A stretch of DNA of 64,000 bases, from contig JAQBOZ010000019.1 in assembly GCA_028287785.1 (NCBI GenBank), positions 62,001 to 126,000 of the forward strand. The letters run 5' to 3'. Positions within the stretch are counted from its first letter, which is position 1, and each line of letters begins with the position of its first letter. Below are positions 1 through 8,792 of the stretch, one piece after another. A program made the position numbers and the translations under genes. The notes under the pieces are model-generated. The model made no database searches. It was not told the DNA's origin and saw only the letters and a program-made list of their open reading frames with translations. The stretch comes from Chlorobiota bacterium. GTDB taxonomy: Bacteria; Bacteroidota; Ignavibacteria; OLB7.

Positions 1-158
1 AGCTGGCCGATGGGACGCCCGGCATCGGAGCTTACCGGCTGCGCGGAGAGCGTGATGCCACGCAGCAGCAGAGCCACCGCAAACAGCACATTCACGGCAA
101 CCGCTATCCCGCGCGGGGCCAATGGATGGCCCGTGCAACGCCGGGCGATCGACTTCAT
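1..158 (-). CDS. N-terminus of a secreted protein (partial, runs off the window)
   Basis: Reading the minus strand from the ATG at 158 gives an open frame to the window edge. It begins MKSIARRCTGH and continues into a hydrophobic stretch (GIAVAVNVLFAVALLL) ending near LSAQP. This is a typical Sec signal peptide with a cleavage-like AQP site around residue 40. The gene starts 23 bases after the stop of the large repeat protein on the same strand, so the two may be co-transcribed. Only about 52 codons are visible. The mature part is outside the window and no function can be assigned. Confidence 0.6.
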   Translation of the reverse strand, partial: MKSIARRCTGHPLAPRGIAVAVNVLFAVALLLRGITLSAQPVSSDAGRPIGQ

Positions 159-181
159 GGTGATCATTGGAAATCGGAACA

Positions 182-3100
182 TCAGCGTCCCTCCATCACA
201 ATCATCGTCAGTGTCTCCATCGTTCCGCCGCTCCTGAGTTGGTAATAGTAGACGCCATCCGGAATATCGCCGGGCTCCCATCTGACCTGATGCTCGCCCG
301 CCCCTTCCATCCCATCCAGCAGCGTGGCAACCACCCGGCCGCGGGCATCGAACACCCGGAGGCTTGTTGCGCCCTCCCGTTCCAGCGTGAAGCTGATGGT
401 GGTGAACGCGCCGCATGGGTTGGGGCTGTTTCCGCCGAGCATGGCCGAACCGGATGCCGGAGGAACGCGGTCGCGCGATTCCCTGACACCGGAGGCCGCG
501 CTCTTGGTCCAATGCCCGAAATAACAGGAAGATCTTCTTCCGATGCTGGTGAAGTTCCCGCCGGCATACAGCTCCATCTCATCCGCCGCCAGCGCGTAGA
601 TCTCACCGGCAGTGTAGTCGAGCGAGGGGGCCGCGCCGATATTCCGCCACGTGGTCCCATCCCAGCGGATCAGCCGCTCCGATCGCACATCGGCGAGCGT
701 CGAGAAGTTCCCGCCGATGTAGAGATCCTCCCTGCCGACCGCGATGGCATAGATCGCGCCGCCGCTGAAGACGCCGAAGCCGCCGGACCATCGCGTCCCG
801 TCCCACCGGGCAAGGTTTCTGATGGTGGTATCCGCCGTGGCCTGAAAATCACCGCCGACGTAGACCTCGCCGTTTCTGCCGGCCGCCACCGCGAAGATGC
901 TGTTGTTGAATCCCGCCCCCATCGCCCGCCACGCCGTCCCGTCCCAGCGGATGATATTCTCCGAGGAGACGCCCCCCGCGGCCGGGAAATATCCCGCCAC
1001 GTAGAGATCGGCCCCATAGGCGGCGAGCGACGTAACGTAGGTGAACTGCGGCCCGCCGCCGACGCCGCCGGCCATCGAGTTCCATGATCCCGAGGAGATA
1101 TTCCATCGGGCGATATGGTTCGACCGGACGCCCCCCGCCGTGGAGAAGCCGCCGCCGGCATAGAGGTCATCCCCGATGATCGCCACGGCGTAGGCATACG
1201 GAACGCCGCCGCCAAGCCCTTCCCTCAGCGCCGACCATCGGGCGCCGTCCCAGTGGGCGATGCCGTTGACGGCAAGATCGCCGACCTTCGTGAACTCGCC
1301 CCCGACATAGGCGCCACCGTTCGTGTCGACCGCGATCGAGCGAACCACGCCGTTGAACTCCTCCCCCACCGGAAGCCATTGCTCCCCATCCCAGTGTGCG
1401 ATGTTCCCCGTGCGAAGCCCGCCGACCACCGTAAACGCGCCGCCGATATAGATATCCCTCCCACGCATCCCGATGGCATATACCTGGCCGTACACGCCGT
1501 TGCGCGAATCGCTTCCAAGCGATGACCAGACATTGTTTCCATATGATGCGATAAACCGGGAGGATCCCCCACCGGCGGTTGTGAAGTCCCCGCCGGCATA
1601 CAGAGCATTCCCCCCGGCCGCCAGAGCGCGGATGAACCCATTGGCGCCGTTGAGCTCCCCGGCTCCCAGCGTGCTCCACCTGCTTCCGTCCCAGCGGGCG
1701 ATGTGCGTCATCGACGCATCGTTCAAGCTGTTCCTCGTGAACTCACCGCCGATGAAGACATCACTTCCCATCGCCACGATGCCGTGAACGGGGCCGTTCA
1801 GCGCGATGGCCGGCCCCCTCCAGCCCCCGCCCGCCGACCAGATGGCGAGGTTGCGCGATGCCCTGCCGCCGGCACTGGAGAACTCTCCGCCGGCCCAGAG
1901 ATCGCCCCGGCTGTCGAACGCCAGCGCGCTCACAAGGCCGTCCATGCCGTTGCCGCCGGTGGAATCCGTCAGCGCGCTCCACCCGCCCGATTCGCTCCAG
2001 GCCGCGATATTGGCCGCCGGAATATCTCCCGCTCGTGAGAAGCTTCCGCCAACGACCACACCGGTCGCGGTTGCGGCAAACGTGATGGCATATCGCGAGC
2101 TGGTGGTGCTCGCCAGACCGCTCCCCAGACCGTACCATTTCGATTCCTGCGTGTCCCATCGCGCCACGCCGCCAACATCATCGACAAGCCCGCCGACGCT
2201 GCTGAACGATCCTCCAACGTAGAGCCATCGGCCGGATGCCGCCAGCGCGTAGACATATGGATTGCCCCCCCCGACTCCCCCGGCGACATCGGACCAGCGC
2301 GCGCCGTCCCAGCGGGCAAGGCCACGCGCCGGAACGCCTGACGCGCTCTGGAAGACGCCCCCCACATAGAGCTGCGTCCCCACAACCGCCAGCGCCCGCA
2401 CAAACGACGCCGCGCTGTCGATGCCATCGCCAAGCGATGACCAGCGGCTGGTGATGGTATTGAAACAGGCCACGCGATCCGCCCGCACCGTGCCGGCTCT
2501 GGAAAAATCACCGCCGATGTACACATTGCTTCCGCTGATCGCAATCGCGAAGATGGAGCCATCCGTGCCGTTGTGGTTGGGGCGTTCGGCGGTATCGGCG
2601 ATCACCGGGTGCCAGCCGCTTCCGCTGAAGCCGGCAAGATGGTGCGCCGATACCGTTCCGGCACTGGTGAAATGTCCGCCGGCGAAGACCTCGCCATCGG
2701 CCACCGCCAGCGCCCAGACGAACGGGGCCGCCGCAGGCCCGGCCTGGCCGTCGTTGCCGTCGAGACGGCTGATCGCAATCGTCCCGACCCATTGCGTGGC
2801 ACCGTTGGAGCTGAGCCCCATGCCGGCCCCCATGCGCGACCACGATCCGCCGTTCCAGCGGGCGATGCAGTTCGTGCTGAGCCCGGATGTTGCCGAGAAT
2901 TCCCCGCCCACGTACACCGATCCATGATCGACGGCGATGGCATGGACGATACCATCGAACCCGTCACCCAGCGGGTGCCACGCGGAGCCATCCCACCGGG
3001 CGATGCCGCCGGCCGTCCCCCCTCCCGCCGCCGTGAACTCGCCGCCGACGTAGAGATCATCCCCATCGAACGCAAGCGCGTGCACGGCCCCGGTCGTCCC

Positions 3101-4060
3101 CTGCGCGAGCGGCAGCCACGTGCCGCTCGTGAGGTTGTACCGGCCGATATTGTTCATCGGAACGCTGTCGATGGAGCCGAACGCCCCGCCGACGTAGAGA
3201 TCATCCCCCCTGATCGTCATCGCGAGGATGTCGGGAGGATTGAAGCTGAAGAAGGGCTGGGATACATCGCCGATGCTGGACCAGGCGCTCCCGTTCCATT
3301 TCGCCAGGTATGGGATCTTGGCTTCCGTGGCCGTGTCGGTCACCGCAAAGAGGAAATCACCCCCCACATAGATATCGTTCCCATGAACCGCGATCGCATG
3401 AACATCCCCCCCGCGACGATAGCCGATGAGAAAGTGATCCACCCCCAGCCCGCCGACCGGATGCCAGGTCCCGCTGGTGATATTCCAACGGGCAATGCCG
3501 CGCGCCTCCCCGGTCCCGGCCGAGCTGATGATGCCCCCCACATAGAGGTCATCCCCCGCGATCGTCATCACCTTCACCGCTCCGGCAACTCCCTCCCGGA
3601 TCGCCGACCACTGCCGCGTTCTCCGGTTCCAGCGGGCGATATTGTTCACCTCCACGTTCCCGACCGAGCTGAACCTTCCTCCCACGAACACCTCGTCACC
3701 ATAAGTCGCGACGGCATAGACAATTCCCCCCGGCCCCGGAATGCCGAACCGATCGTCCCACCCCTCATCGCCCGGCACATGGCCGCGATGATGGTCGGCG
3801 GAATCGAGATTTGGATCGGCGGTGGAGAGCTTCTGGAAACGTGGCGTGCCGTCGGCATCGGTCACCATGCGCCAGCCGTTCGGATCAAGGCTTCCATTGA
3901 ACCGGCGGTTCAGATTCAGGGTGCCGTCGGGGTTGAGATAGCGTTCCAGCGGCTGGGCCGGCGTGGAGGCCGGAACCGTCTGAGCCGACACCGAATGAGC
4001 GCGCGGAAGGGCGGCAAGAAGGATCAACAGCACGATGTACAGCGTCGTGGCACGATTCAT
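182..4060 (-). CDS. Giant secreted propeller-like repeat protein with T9SS sorting domain
   Basis: About 1292 residues from the chosen ATG at 4060, which starts a clear signal peptide (MNRATTLYIVLLILLAALP, cut after SAQ). The frame is open further upstream to 4279, but that part looks untranslated. The body holds 21 copies of a repeat of about 55 residues with the pattern (L/V)Y(V/I/A)GG-x-F-(S/T)-x-A-G, followed by IARWDG, W and G positions. This resembles kelch/galactose-oxidase-like or delta-60-type propeller repeats. The last 80 or so residues (SPNPCG, LRVFDARGRVV, DGVYYYQLR) form a type A T9SS C-terminal sorting domain, so the protein should cross the outer membrane and be surface-attached or released. 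The ligand or enzymatic activity is unknown. I infer an extracellular binding or structural role. Confidence 0.85.
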   Translation of the reverse strand: MNRATTLYIVLLILLAALPRAHSVSAQTVPASTPAQPLERYLNPDGTLNLNRRFNGSLDPNGWRMVTDADGTPRFQKLSTADPNLDSADHHRGHVPGDEGWDDRFGIPGPGGIVYAVATYGDEVFVGGRFSSVGNVEVNNIARWNRRTRQWSAIREGVAGAVKVMTIAGDDLYVGGIISSAGTGEARGIARWNITSGTWHPVGGLGVDHFLIGYRRGGDVHAIAVHGNDIYVGGDFLFAVTDTATEAKIPYLAKWNGSAWSSIGDVSQPFFSFNPPDILAMTIRGDDLYVGGAFGSIDSVPMNNIGRYNLTSGTWLPLAQGTTGAVHALAFDGDDLYVGGEFTAAGGGTAGGIARWDGSAWHPLGDGFDGIVHAIAVDHGSVYVGGEFSATSGLSTNCIARWNGGSWSRMGAGMGLSSNGATQWVGTIAISRLDGNDGQAGPAAAPFVWALAVADGEVFAGGHFTSAGTVSAHHLAGFSGSGWHPVIADTAERPNHNGTDGSIFAIAISGSNVYIGGDFSRAGTVRADRVACFNTITSRWSSLGDGIDSAASFVRALAVVGTQLYVGGVFQSASGVPARGLARWDGARWSDVAGGVGGGNPYVYALAASGRWLYVGGSFSSVGGLVDDVGGVARWDTQESKWYGLGSGLASTTSSRYAITFAATATGVVVGGSFSRAGDIPAANIAAWSESGGWSALTDSTGGNGMDGLVSALAFDSRGDLWAGGEFSSAGGRASRNLAIWSAGGGWRGPAIALNGPVHGIVAMGSDVFIGGEFTRNSLNDASMTHIARWDGSRWSTLGAGELNGANGFIRALAAGGNALYAGGDFTTAGGGSSRFIASYGNNVWSSLGSDSRNGVYGQVYAIGMRGRDIYIGGAFTVVGGLRTGNIAHWDGEQWLPVGEEFNGVVRSIAVDTNGGAYVGGEFTKVGDLAVNGIAHWDGARWSALREGLGGGVPYAYAVAIIGDDLYAGGGFSTAGGVRSNHIARWNISSGSWNSMAGGVGGGPQFTYVTSLAAYGADLYVAGYFPAAGGVSSENIIRWDGTAWRAMGAGFNNSIFAVAAGRNGEVYVGGDFQATADTTIRNLARWDGTRWSGGFGVFSGGAIYAIAVGREDLYIGGNFSTLADVRSERLIRWDGTTWRNIGAAPSLDYTAGEIYALAADEMELYAGGNFTSIGRRSSCYFGHWTKSAASGVRESRDRVPPASGSAMLGGNSPNPCGAFTTISFTLEREGATSLRVFDARGRVVATLLDGMEGAGEHQVRWEPGDIPDGVYYYQLRSGGTMETLTMIVMEGR

Positions 4061-4427
4061 ATGGGTTCCGGGGAGTATCCTGCGCGATTGTTGGATAGGA
4101 TGTCGCTTGACATAACCGGCAATACGATATATCCTGTCAGGCATGGCAATGAACCGCGGCATCGGGATAAACTGAGGAGCAGCCACGCCGTGCCATGCGG
4201 ATATGAGGTAACAGTAATGGAATGGCCGGTCATTAAGACCACCAAACGGGCCGAATGTCGCGAAACCAATCGATTCCAATCATCCGGATCGCATGCCCCC
4301 CGTCGATTATTTCGCGGTCGGCCGCGGTCGCGTCATCGGTGCCCGAGGGGCCTCCAGCGTCGATTTCCTTATGTTCGTTTCTCCGGCTTCACAATGAACC
4401 CGGAACCAGCTTCGATATCACGATGAA

Positions 4428-5975
4428 ATGACACCGATACTCACTGCCGAAGAGATGCGCGCGGCCGACCGGCGGGCGATCGGGGAGATCGGCATCCCCG
4501 GCCCGGTGCTGATGGAGAACGCGGCGCGCGGCGCGACCGATATGCTGTCGCGGATGCTGGGGGGATTGCGCGGAAAACGGATCGCGATACTCTGCGGCAG
4601 GGGGAACAACGGCGGCGACGGGATCGCGATGGCGCGGCACGCGATCAACGCCGGAGCGCTGGCCGATGTGATCCTGATCCATCCGCCGGAGGAGCTATCG
4701 CCGGACGCAGCCCTGCAACACCGCATCCTTGCGGCGTTCGCCCCGGATAGCATCACTGTCTGGAGCGGCCCCCCCGGCGAAGGCAGGGCTTGCTACGATG
4801 CCGTTGTCGATGCCATGCTCGGCACAGGAACGGCAGGCTCGTTGCGCGAGCCGTACGGCGACGCGGTTGCATGGTCCGCCTCGGTAAATGCCGCAAAACT
4901 GGCGGTTGATATCCCGACCGGCATCGATTCCGATACCGGCGCCGCGGAGGGCCGGTTCTTCATGGCAACCGCGACGGCAACGATGGCGGCGCTCAAGCCG
5001 GGGCTGCTGCTGGGCCGGGGAGCCGGGGCGGCCGGAGATGTCAGGGTGATCGATATCGGGACGCCGGTTTCGTTATACGCCGATGCCGGGATTGCGCTGA
5101 TCGATGCCGAATGCGCGGCGGCGGGAATCGGGGAGATGAAGCAGGGGGGGAACAAATACGATCGCGGGAAGGTGCTTGTGATAGCCGGCTCCGGTGGGAT
5201 GACCGGCGCTGCGGTGATGGCATCGGAGGCGGCGCTGCACGCGGGCGCCGGGCTGACGCTGCTTGCATTGCCGGCCCGCGCACTGCCGATCCCGCAGTCG
5301 ATCGCGCCGGAGATCATGACGCTCTCCCTCCCATCGGACGAAGCCGGGGCGTTCGCGGCGGACGCGTTCGATGGGATCATCGGGAAATCGGAGAGTTACG
5401 GCGCCATCGCGGTGGGGCCGGGGCTTTCGCGTTCGCCGGAGGCAGCGCGCGCCGTGCGCGGTCTGGTGGCCGGCGGACGATCCGCGTGGATCGTTCTGGA
5501 TGCCGACGGGCTTAACGCGTTCGCGGGGGATGCCGATGCGCTGCGGGACCATGAAAGCGCGCTGGTGATCACGCCGCATCACGGCGAAATGGCCCGGCTC
5601 CTGGGGCTGAAGAGCGAAGAGATCGATAGTGATCCGGTCGGGCATGCCCGCGACGCGGCAAGGCGGATCAACGGCATCGTGGTGCTGAAGGGAGCCCCCA
5701 CCGTCGTTGCCGAGCCCGGCGGAAAAGCCTTTATCAACAGCGCCGGCAATCCGGGGATGGGAACCGGCGGCACCGGCGACGTTCTGACCGGCACGATAGC
5801 CGCGCTGCTGGCGCGGGGGGATTCAGCCGGAGGAACAGCCGGAGTGCTCGCGGCGGTCTATCTTCACAGCCTGGCCGGTGATCTGGCCGCCGCCGCGAAG
5901 AGCGTCCACGCGATCACCGCGACCGATATCATTCACTTCCTCCCGCACGCCTTTCGCGCGGTGACATCACGATGA
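4428..5975 (+). CDS. nnr: Bifunctional NAD(P)H-hydrate epimerase / ADP-dependent NAD(P)H-hydrate dehydratase
   Basis: The 515-residue protein repairs hydrated NAD(P)H. The N-terminal YjeF epimerase domain (about 1-215) interconverts the S and R hydrates and shows GRGNNGGDG at 57-65. The C-terminal YjeF/CARKD kinase-like domain (about 230-510) dehydrates the S form using ADP and carries NPGMGTGGTGD at 441-451, the nucleotide and anion-hole motif. Length and domain order match the usual bacterial fusion. The stop overlaps the start of the VanZ-like gene in an ATGA junction, so the two are probably translationally coupled. The protein is cytosolic. Confidence 0.95.
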   Translation: MTPILTAEEMRAADRRAIGEIGIPGPVLMENAARGATDMLSRMLGGLRGKRIAILCGRGNNGGDGIAMARHAINAGALADVILIHPPEELSPDAALQHRILAAFAPDSITVWSGPPGEGRACYDAVVDAMLGTGTAGSLREPYGDAVAWSASVNAAKLAVDIPTGIDSDTGAAEGRFFMATATATMAALKPGLLLGRGAGAAGDVRVIDIGTPVSLYADAGIALIDAECAAAGIGEMKQGGNKYDRGKVLVIAGSGGMTGAAVMASEAALHAGAGLTLLALPARALPIPQSIAPEIMTLSLPSDEAGAFAADAFDGIIGKSESYGAIAVGPGLSRSPEAARAVRGLVAGGRSAWIVLDADGLNAFAGDADALRDHESALVITPHHGEMARLLGLKSEEIDSDPVGHARDAARRINGIVVLKGAPTVVAEPGGKAFINSAGNPGMGTGGTGDVLTGTIAALLARGDSAGGTAGVLAAVYLHSLAGDLAAAAKSVHAITATDIIHFLPHAFRAVTSR

Positions 5976-6406
5976 GCGCACCGAAACTCAGGGGCTTTGC
6001 CGCCTACGTCCTTCCGGCGATTCTCTACGCGCTGCTGATCTACTTCATCAGCTCCCTCTCCACGCCCCCCGCCCCGACCTACGCGCTGGAGTGGGGGGAC
6101 AAGATCAACCACACCGGGGCATTCGGCCTGATGATGCTCTTCGGCTTCCGGGCGTTTCGATGGCTGATGCCGAATCGCTCGATCGCCGCGCACCTTATCG
6201 CCGCGCTGATCTTCTGCTGCTTCTACGGCGCGTCCGATGAGTACCACCAGTCGTTCGTGCCGAACCGCACGGCCGATGTCATGGACTGGATCGCCGACAG
6301 CACCGGAGCGATTCTGGCGACGCTGTTCATCCTTTTCATCATTCGGACGCGGGCCGGGCGTCTCCTCTTCGGCAGGCCACGCCGGATCGATCCGGCAATC
6401 CGCTGA
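5972..6406 (+). CDS. VanZ-like family membrane protein
   Basis: This 144-residue protein has four predicted membrane segments (about 10-28, 50-65, 73-91 and 110-130). It contains the VanZ family signature: D-K-(I/V)-x-H near residue 48, then ASDEYHQSFVPNRTADVMDW at about 88-107. VanZ relatives include the teicoplanin-resistance accessory protein, but most members have no known function and resistance should not be inferred. The start overlaps the nnr stop by four bases (ATGA). The same pairing is not diagnostic of a pathway, and coupling with nnr may be only transcriptional. Confidence 0.9.
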   Translation: MSAPKLRGFAAYVLPAILYALLIYFISSLSTPPAPTYALEWGDKINHTGAFGLMMLFGFRAFRWLMPNRSIAAHLIAALIFCCFYGASDEYHQSFVPNRTADVMDWIADSTGAILATLFILFIIRTRAGRLLFGRPRRIDPAIR

Positions 6407-6473
6407 CTCGATCGGCAGCCCGTCATCGCGGCGATCGTTTGACGGACGGAACATCCCTCGTATGTTATCCACG

Positions 6474-7412
6474 ATGAACCGACAAGCTCGCACAATCCTC
6501 CTCATCTTCTGGCTGGCGCTCCCGGTCATCGCCTCGGCGCAACCGGCGACCCCGCCCCTCACCGGCGTTCTCGATCTCGATGTCCGCTCCGGCCTTCGTC
6601 AGCCGGCCAGCCCGAACGCTCCCGCGCTCCCGTTTCCGCTGGACAGCATCGGGAACGATCATCACGCGAAGTCGGTATGGCTGGCCGGTGGATTGTCCGC
6701 CCTGCTCCCCGGCGCGGGGCAGTTGTACGCGGATGCTCCGCTCTGGCGAACCATTCTCTATGGAACGATAGAGGCGGCGGGATGGACGGTCTACGGCATC
6801 TATAACGCCCGCGGCAATCAGGCCACAAGCGATTTCCAGGACTACGCGGACGCGCACTGGGACGTGGCGCGCTACGTGGACTGGATCGCGGCGAACTACC
6901 AGCACTGGTCATCCACGGATGTGGACAGGACGGCGGCGGCGGCGGCGCTGGCGACGATCTACACATCGAACGATCCATCGCTTCCCGGATGGAAGCGGAT
7001 CGATATCGCCGAGCTTCACAAGCTGGAACGCGCGGTCACGGGGGGATTCTCCCACACACTTCCGGCCCACGGCGATCAGCAGTACTACGAGGAGCTTGGA
7101 AAGTACGTTCAGTACAGGGCCGGATGGGACGATCACGACGCAATGGCTGACACGGTGATCTACGATCCGGCGCGGGTGACGGCGCATAACCTGGAATACA
7201 CCGCCGACCGTCGCGACGCGAACAATCTTCTGGGCATCGCCGGGACCGCGCTTGGCGCCGTGGTGCTCAACCACGTGGTGAGCCTGGTGGACGCGGCGCT
7301 GGCGGCGCGGAGCTACAACGCATCGCTCCGCTCGACCGTGCGGGGGGAACTGCTGCCGGACGGCACGCGATCGACCATCGTCGGCCTCGAAATACGGATC
7401 GGATTCCGGTGA
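6474..7412 (+). CDS. Exported protein with DUF5683-like region
   Basis: About 312 residues from the ATG at 6474, which begins a signal peptide (MNRQARTILLIFWLALP, cut near ASAQ). An ATG four codons upstream at 6462 is an alternative start. After about 55 residues there is a hydrophobic stretch, SVWLAGGLSALLPGAGQLYA, typical of DUF5683 proteins of Bacteroidota. A polar middle region and a second hydrophobic segment near the C-terminus (LLGIAGTALGAVVLNHVVSL) follow. The end reads like a β-strand (VGLEIRIGFR), which would suit an envelope protein. No enzymatic motif is visible and the function is unknown. The next gene starts 132 bases downstream. Confidence 0.8.
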   Translation: MNRQARTILLIFWLALPVIASAQPATPPLTGVLDLDVRSGLRQPASPNAPALPFPLDSIGNDHHAKSVWLAGGLSALLPGAGQLYADAPLWRTILYGTIEAAGWTVYGIYNARGNQATSDFQDYADAHWDVARYVDWIAANYQHWSSTDVDRTAAAAALATIYTSNDPSLPGWKRIDIAELHKLERAVTGGFSHTLPAHGDQQYYEELGKYVQYRAGWDDHDAMADTVIYDPARVTAHNLEYTADRRDANNLLGIAGTALGAVVLNHVVSLVDAALAARSYNASLRSTVRGELLPDGTRSTIVGLEIRIGFR

Positions 7413-7481
7413 GTCGCGGTCGATTCAACATTTTTTTTCCTCGAAACAGCCTCCTGAGGCTTCAGAAACGTCATAGTTTAT

Positions 7482-7489
7482 TACTTTTG
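7482..7489 (+). promoter_or_regulatory. Possible Bacteroidota-type -7 element upstream of ctaE
   Basis: TACTTTTG fits the Bacteroidota -7 consensus TAnnTTTG and lies about 55 bases before the ctaE start. I do not see a convincing TTTG -33 element at the right distance, so this is a weak prediction. Confidence 0.25.
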
Positions 7490-7544
7490 GTGCCGTTCCG
7501 TACAGGGCCGCACAGGGGCCTTCACACCAAAGAATCGAACCCTT

Positions 7545-8162
7545 ATGAGCGAATCCGTCATTGCCGTTGGACAGGATCACTTTAACGATCCGAACAACTA
7601 TTCGGATACTATAACCAAGGTCAGCAACTGGAAGATGTTCATGTGGCTGTTCCTTGCTCAGGACGCCATGACATTCTTCACGATGTTCGCGGCATATTTG
7701 GGGCTTCGTATCAGCCAGTATGCCACGTGGCCGGTCCCATCGAGCTATCTGAACATCCCGAAGACGGCGGTGATGACCTTCATCCTGATCTGCTCTTCGG
7801 TGACGATGGTCCAGGCGCTGGCGGCCATTCAGCGGGGCGATCAGCGGAAGCTGCGACTCTGGCTGAGCGCCACCGTGCTTGGCGGGCTTCTCTTTCTGTT
7901 CGGGCAGTACCTGGAATACAGCGAGCTTATCGTTCATGAACATCTGAGCATGGGCCGCAGCCTCTTCGACGCGACGTTCTTCATCCTGACCAGCTTCCAC
8001 GGCCTGCACGTGCTGAGCGGCGTCATCTACCTGGCATCGGTGCTTGCGAAGGCCGGACGGTACACGGCGCAGAACTATACGCAGGTGGAGATCGTGGGCC
8101 TCTACTGGCACTTCGTCGATCTTGTCTGGATCATCCTTTTCACGCTCGTCTATCTTATCTGA
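7545..8162 (+). CDS. ctaE: Cytochrome c oxidase subunit III
   Basis: This 205-residue integral membrane protein of the haem-copper oxidase subunit III family has about five membrane helices. It carries family landmarks such as F-x-x-A-Y near 43-50, E-(Y/L) around the third helix, ILTSFHGLHVLSG near 145-157 and the terminal YWHFVDLVWIILF. Subunit III supports proton uptake and stability of the terminal oxidase in the inner membrane. The length suits the short bacterial form. The gene leads a small cluster with ctaF and a 63-residue membrane peptide; subunits I and II are not in this window. Confidence 0.93.
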   Translation: MSESVIAVGQDHFNDPNNYSDTITKVSNWKMFMWLFLAQDAMTFFTMFAAYLGLRISQYATWPVPSSYLNIPKTAVMTFILICSSVTMVQALAAIQRGDQRKLRLWLSATVLGGLLFLFGQYLEYSELIVHEHLSMGRSLFDATFFILTSFHGLHVLSGVIYLASVLAKAGRYTAQNYTQVEIVGLYWHFVDLVWIILFTLVYLI

Positions 8163-8227
8163 CCTTCGGGCGCGCGCGCCGGAACGTCCGTTGCAGCGAT
8201 ATACCTTTCAACGACAGGGAGAATACG

Positions 8228-8584
8228 ATGGCTGATTCCCATGCCGCCGTGGCCGGCGAAACCGAGCATCCGCACCCGAATTACATGGCGGTGTTCTGGA
8301 TGCTGCTCGCCCTTACGATCCTCGAGGTCTTCGTGGTCTACACGAGCCTTTCGGTGGCGGCGCTGATCTCGATTCTGCTGGTGATGGCGTTTGTGAAGGC
8401 CGGGCTGGTGGCCTGGTACTTCATGCACCTGAAGTTCGATAACAGAGTCCTCTCGGTCATCGCCGTGGTCCCCCTGATCCTTGCGGCGATTGCCGTCGGG
8501 GTCCTTTCGTACGAGTATAGCCACTATACCGTCTCAGATACGGCCACGCTCAAGGTGGCGACCGAGGCAGCGGAGACGAAATAG
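8228..8584 (+). CDS. ctaF: Cytochrome c oxidase subunit IV (prokaryotic type)
   Basis: This 118-residue protein has three membrane helices (about 20-40, 46-62 and 75-95). It shows the characteristic VKAGLVAWYFMHLKF signature at about 57-71 of the prokaryotic COX4 family. It is a small accessory subunit of haem-copper oxidases, with no redox centre of its own. The gene lies 65 bases after ctaE, with a GGGA-type ribosome site before the ATG, and is probably in the same transcript. Confidence 0.9.
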   Translation: MADSHAAVAGETEHPHPNYMAVFWMLLALTILEVFVVYTSLSVAALISILLVMAFVKAGLVAWYFMHLKFDNRVLSVIAVVPLILAAIAVGVLSYEYSHYTVSDTATLKVATEAAETK

Positions 8585-8587
8585 CCC

Positions 8588-8779
8588 ATGCCGAAGATCT
8601 CCGAGGAGCTCCGATCCCCTCCTCACAGCAATGGCTCGGCCGCGCCGGGACATCAGGGGGGGGGGACGGCGCCGGAGGATCGGCGGCTGGTCTACTATAT
8701 CATCGGCGGGCTCCTGCTGGCGTTCGCCATCGGCTTCTCCTTCCTCGTCTATGCCCTCTCGCTCGACTGGCAGCACTGA
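8588..8779 (+). CDS. Small single-pass membrane protein of the oxidase cluster
   Basis: This 63-residue ORF starts three bases after the ctaF stop. It has a polar, proline- and glycine-rich N-terminus (about 1-33) followed by one strong membrane helix (YYIIGGLLLAFAIGFSFLVY) and ends LDWQH. Tight spacing and topology suggest a small accessory oxidase subunit, comparable in style to short CcoQ-like or COX-associated peptides. I see no sequence motif that proves this, so the role is inferred from context only. Confidence 0.6.
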   Translation: MPKISEELRSPPHSNGSAAPGHQGGGTAPEDRRLVYYIIGGLLLAFAIGFSFLVYALSLDWQH

Positions 8780-8792
8780 TCCGCGCGCCCCG

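Noticed and set aside
10-237. 75-codon plus-strand ORF at the window start
   Set aside because: The minus strand here encodes a good signal peptide; the plus frame has no protein character.
2573-4426. 617-codon plus-strand ORF opposite the repeat protein
   Set aside because: It is the antisense shadow of a GC-rich gene with repetitive codons. Arg/Pro/Ala/His-rich composition, no ribosome site and no domains.
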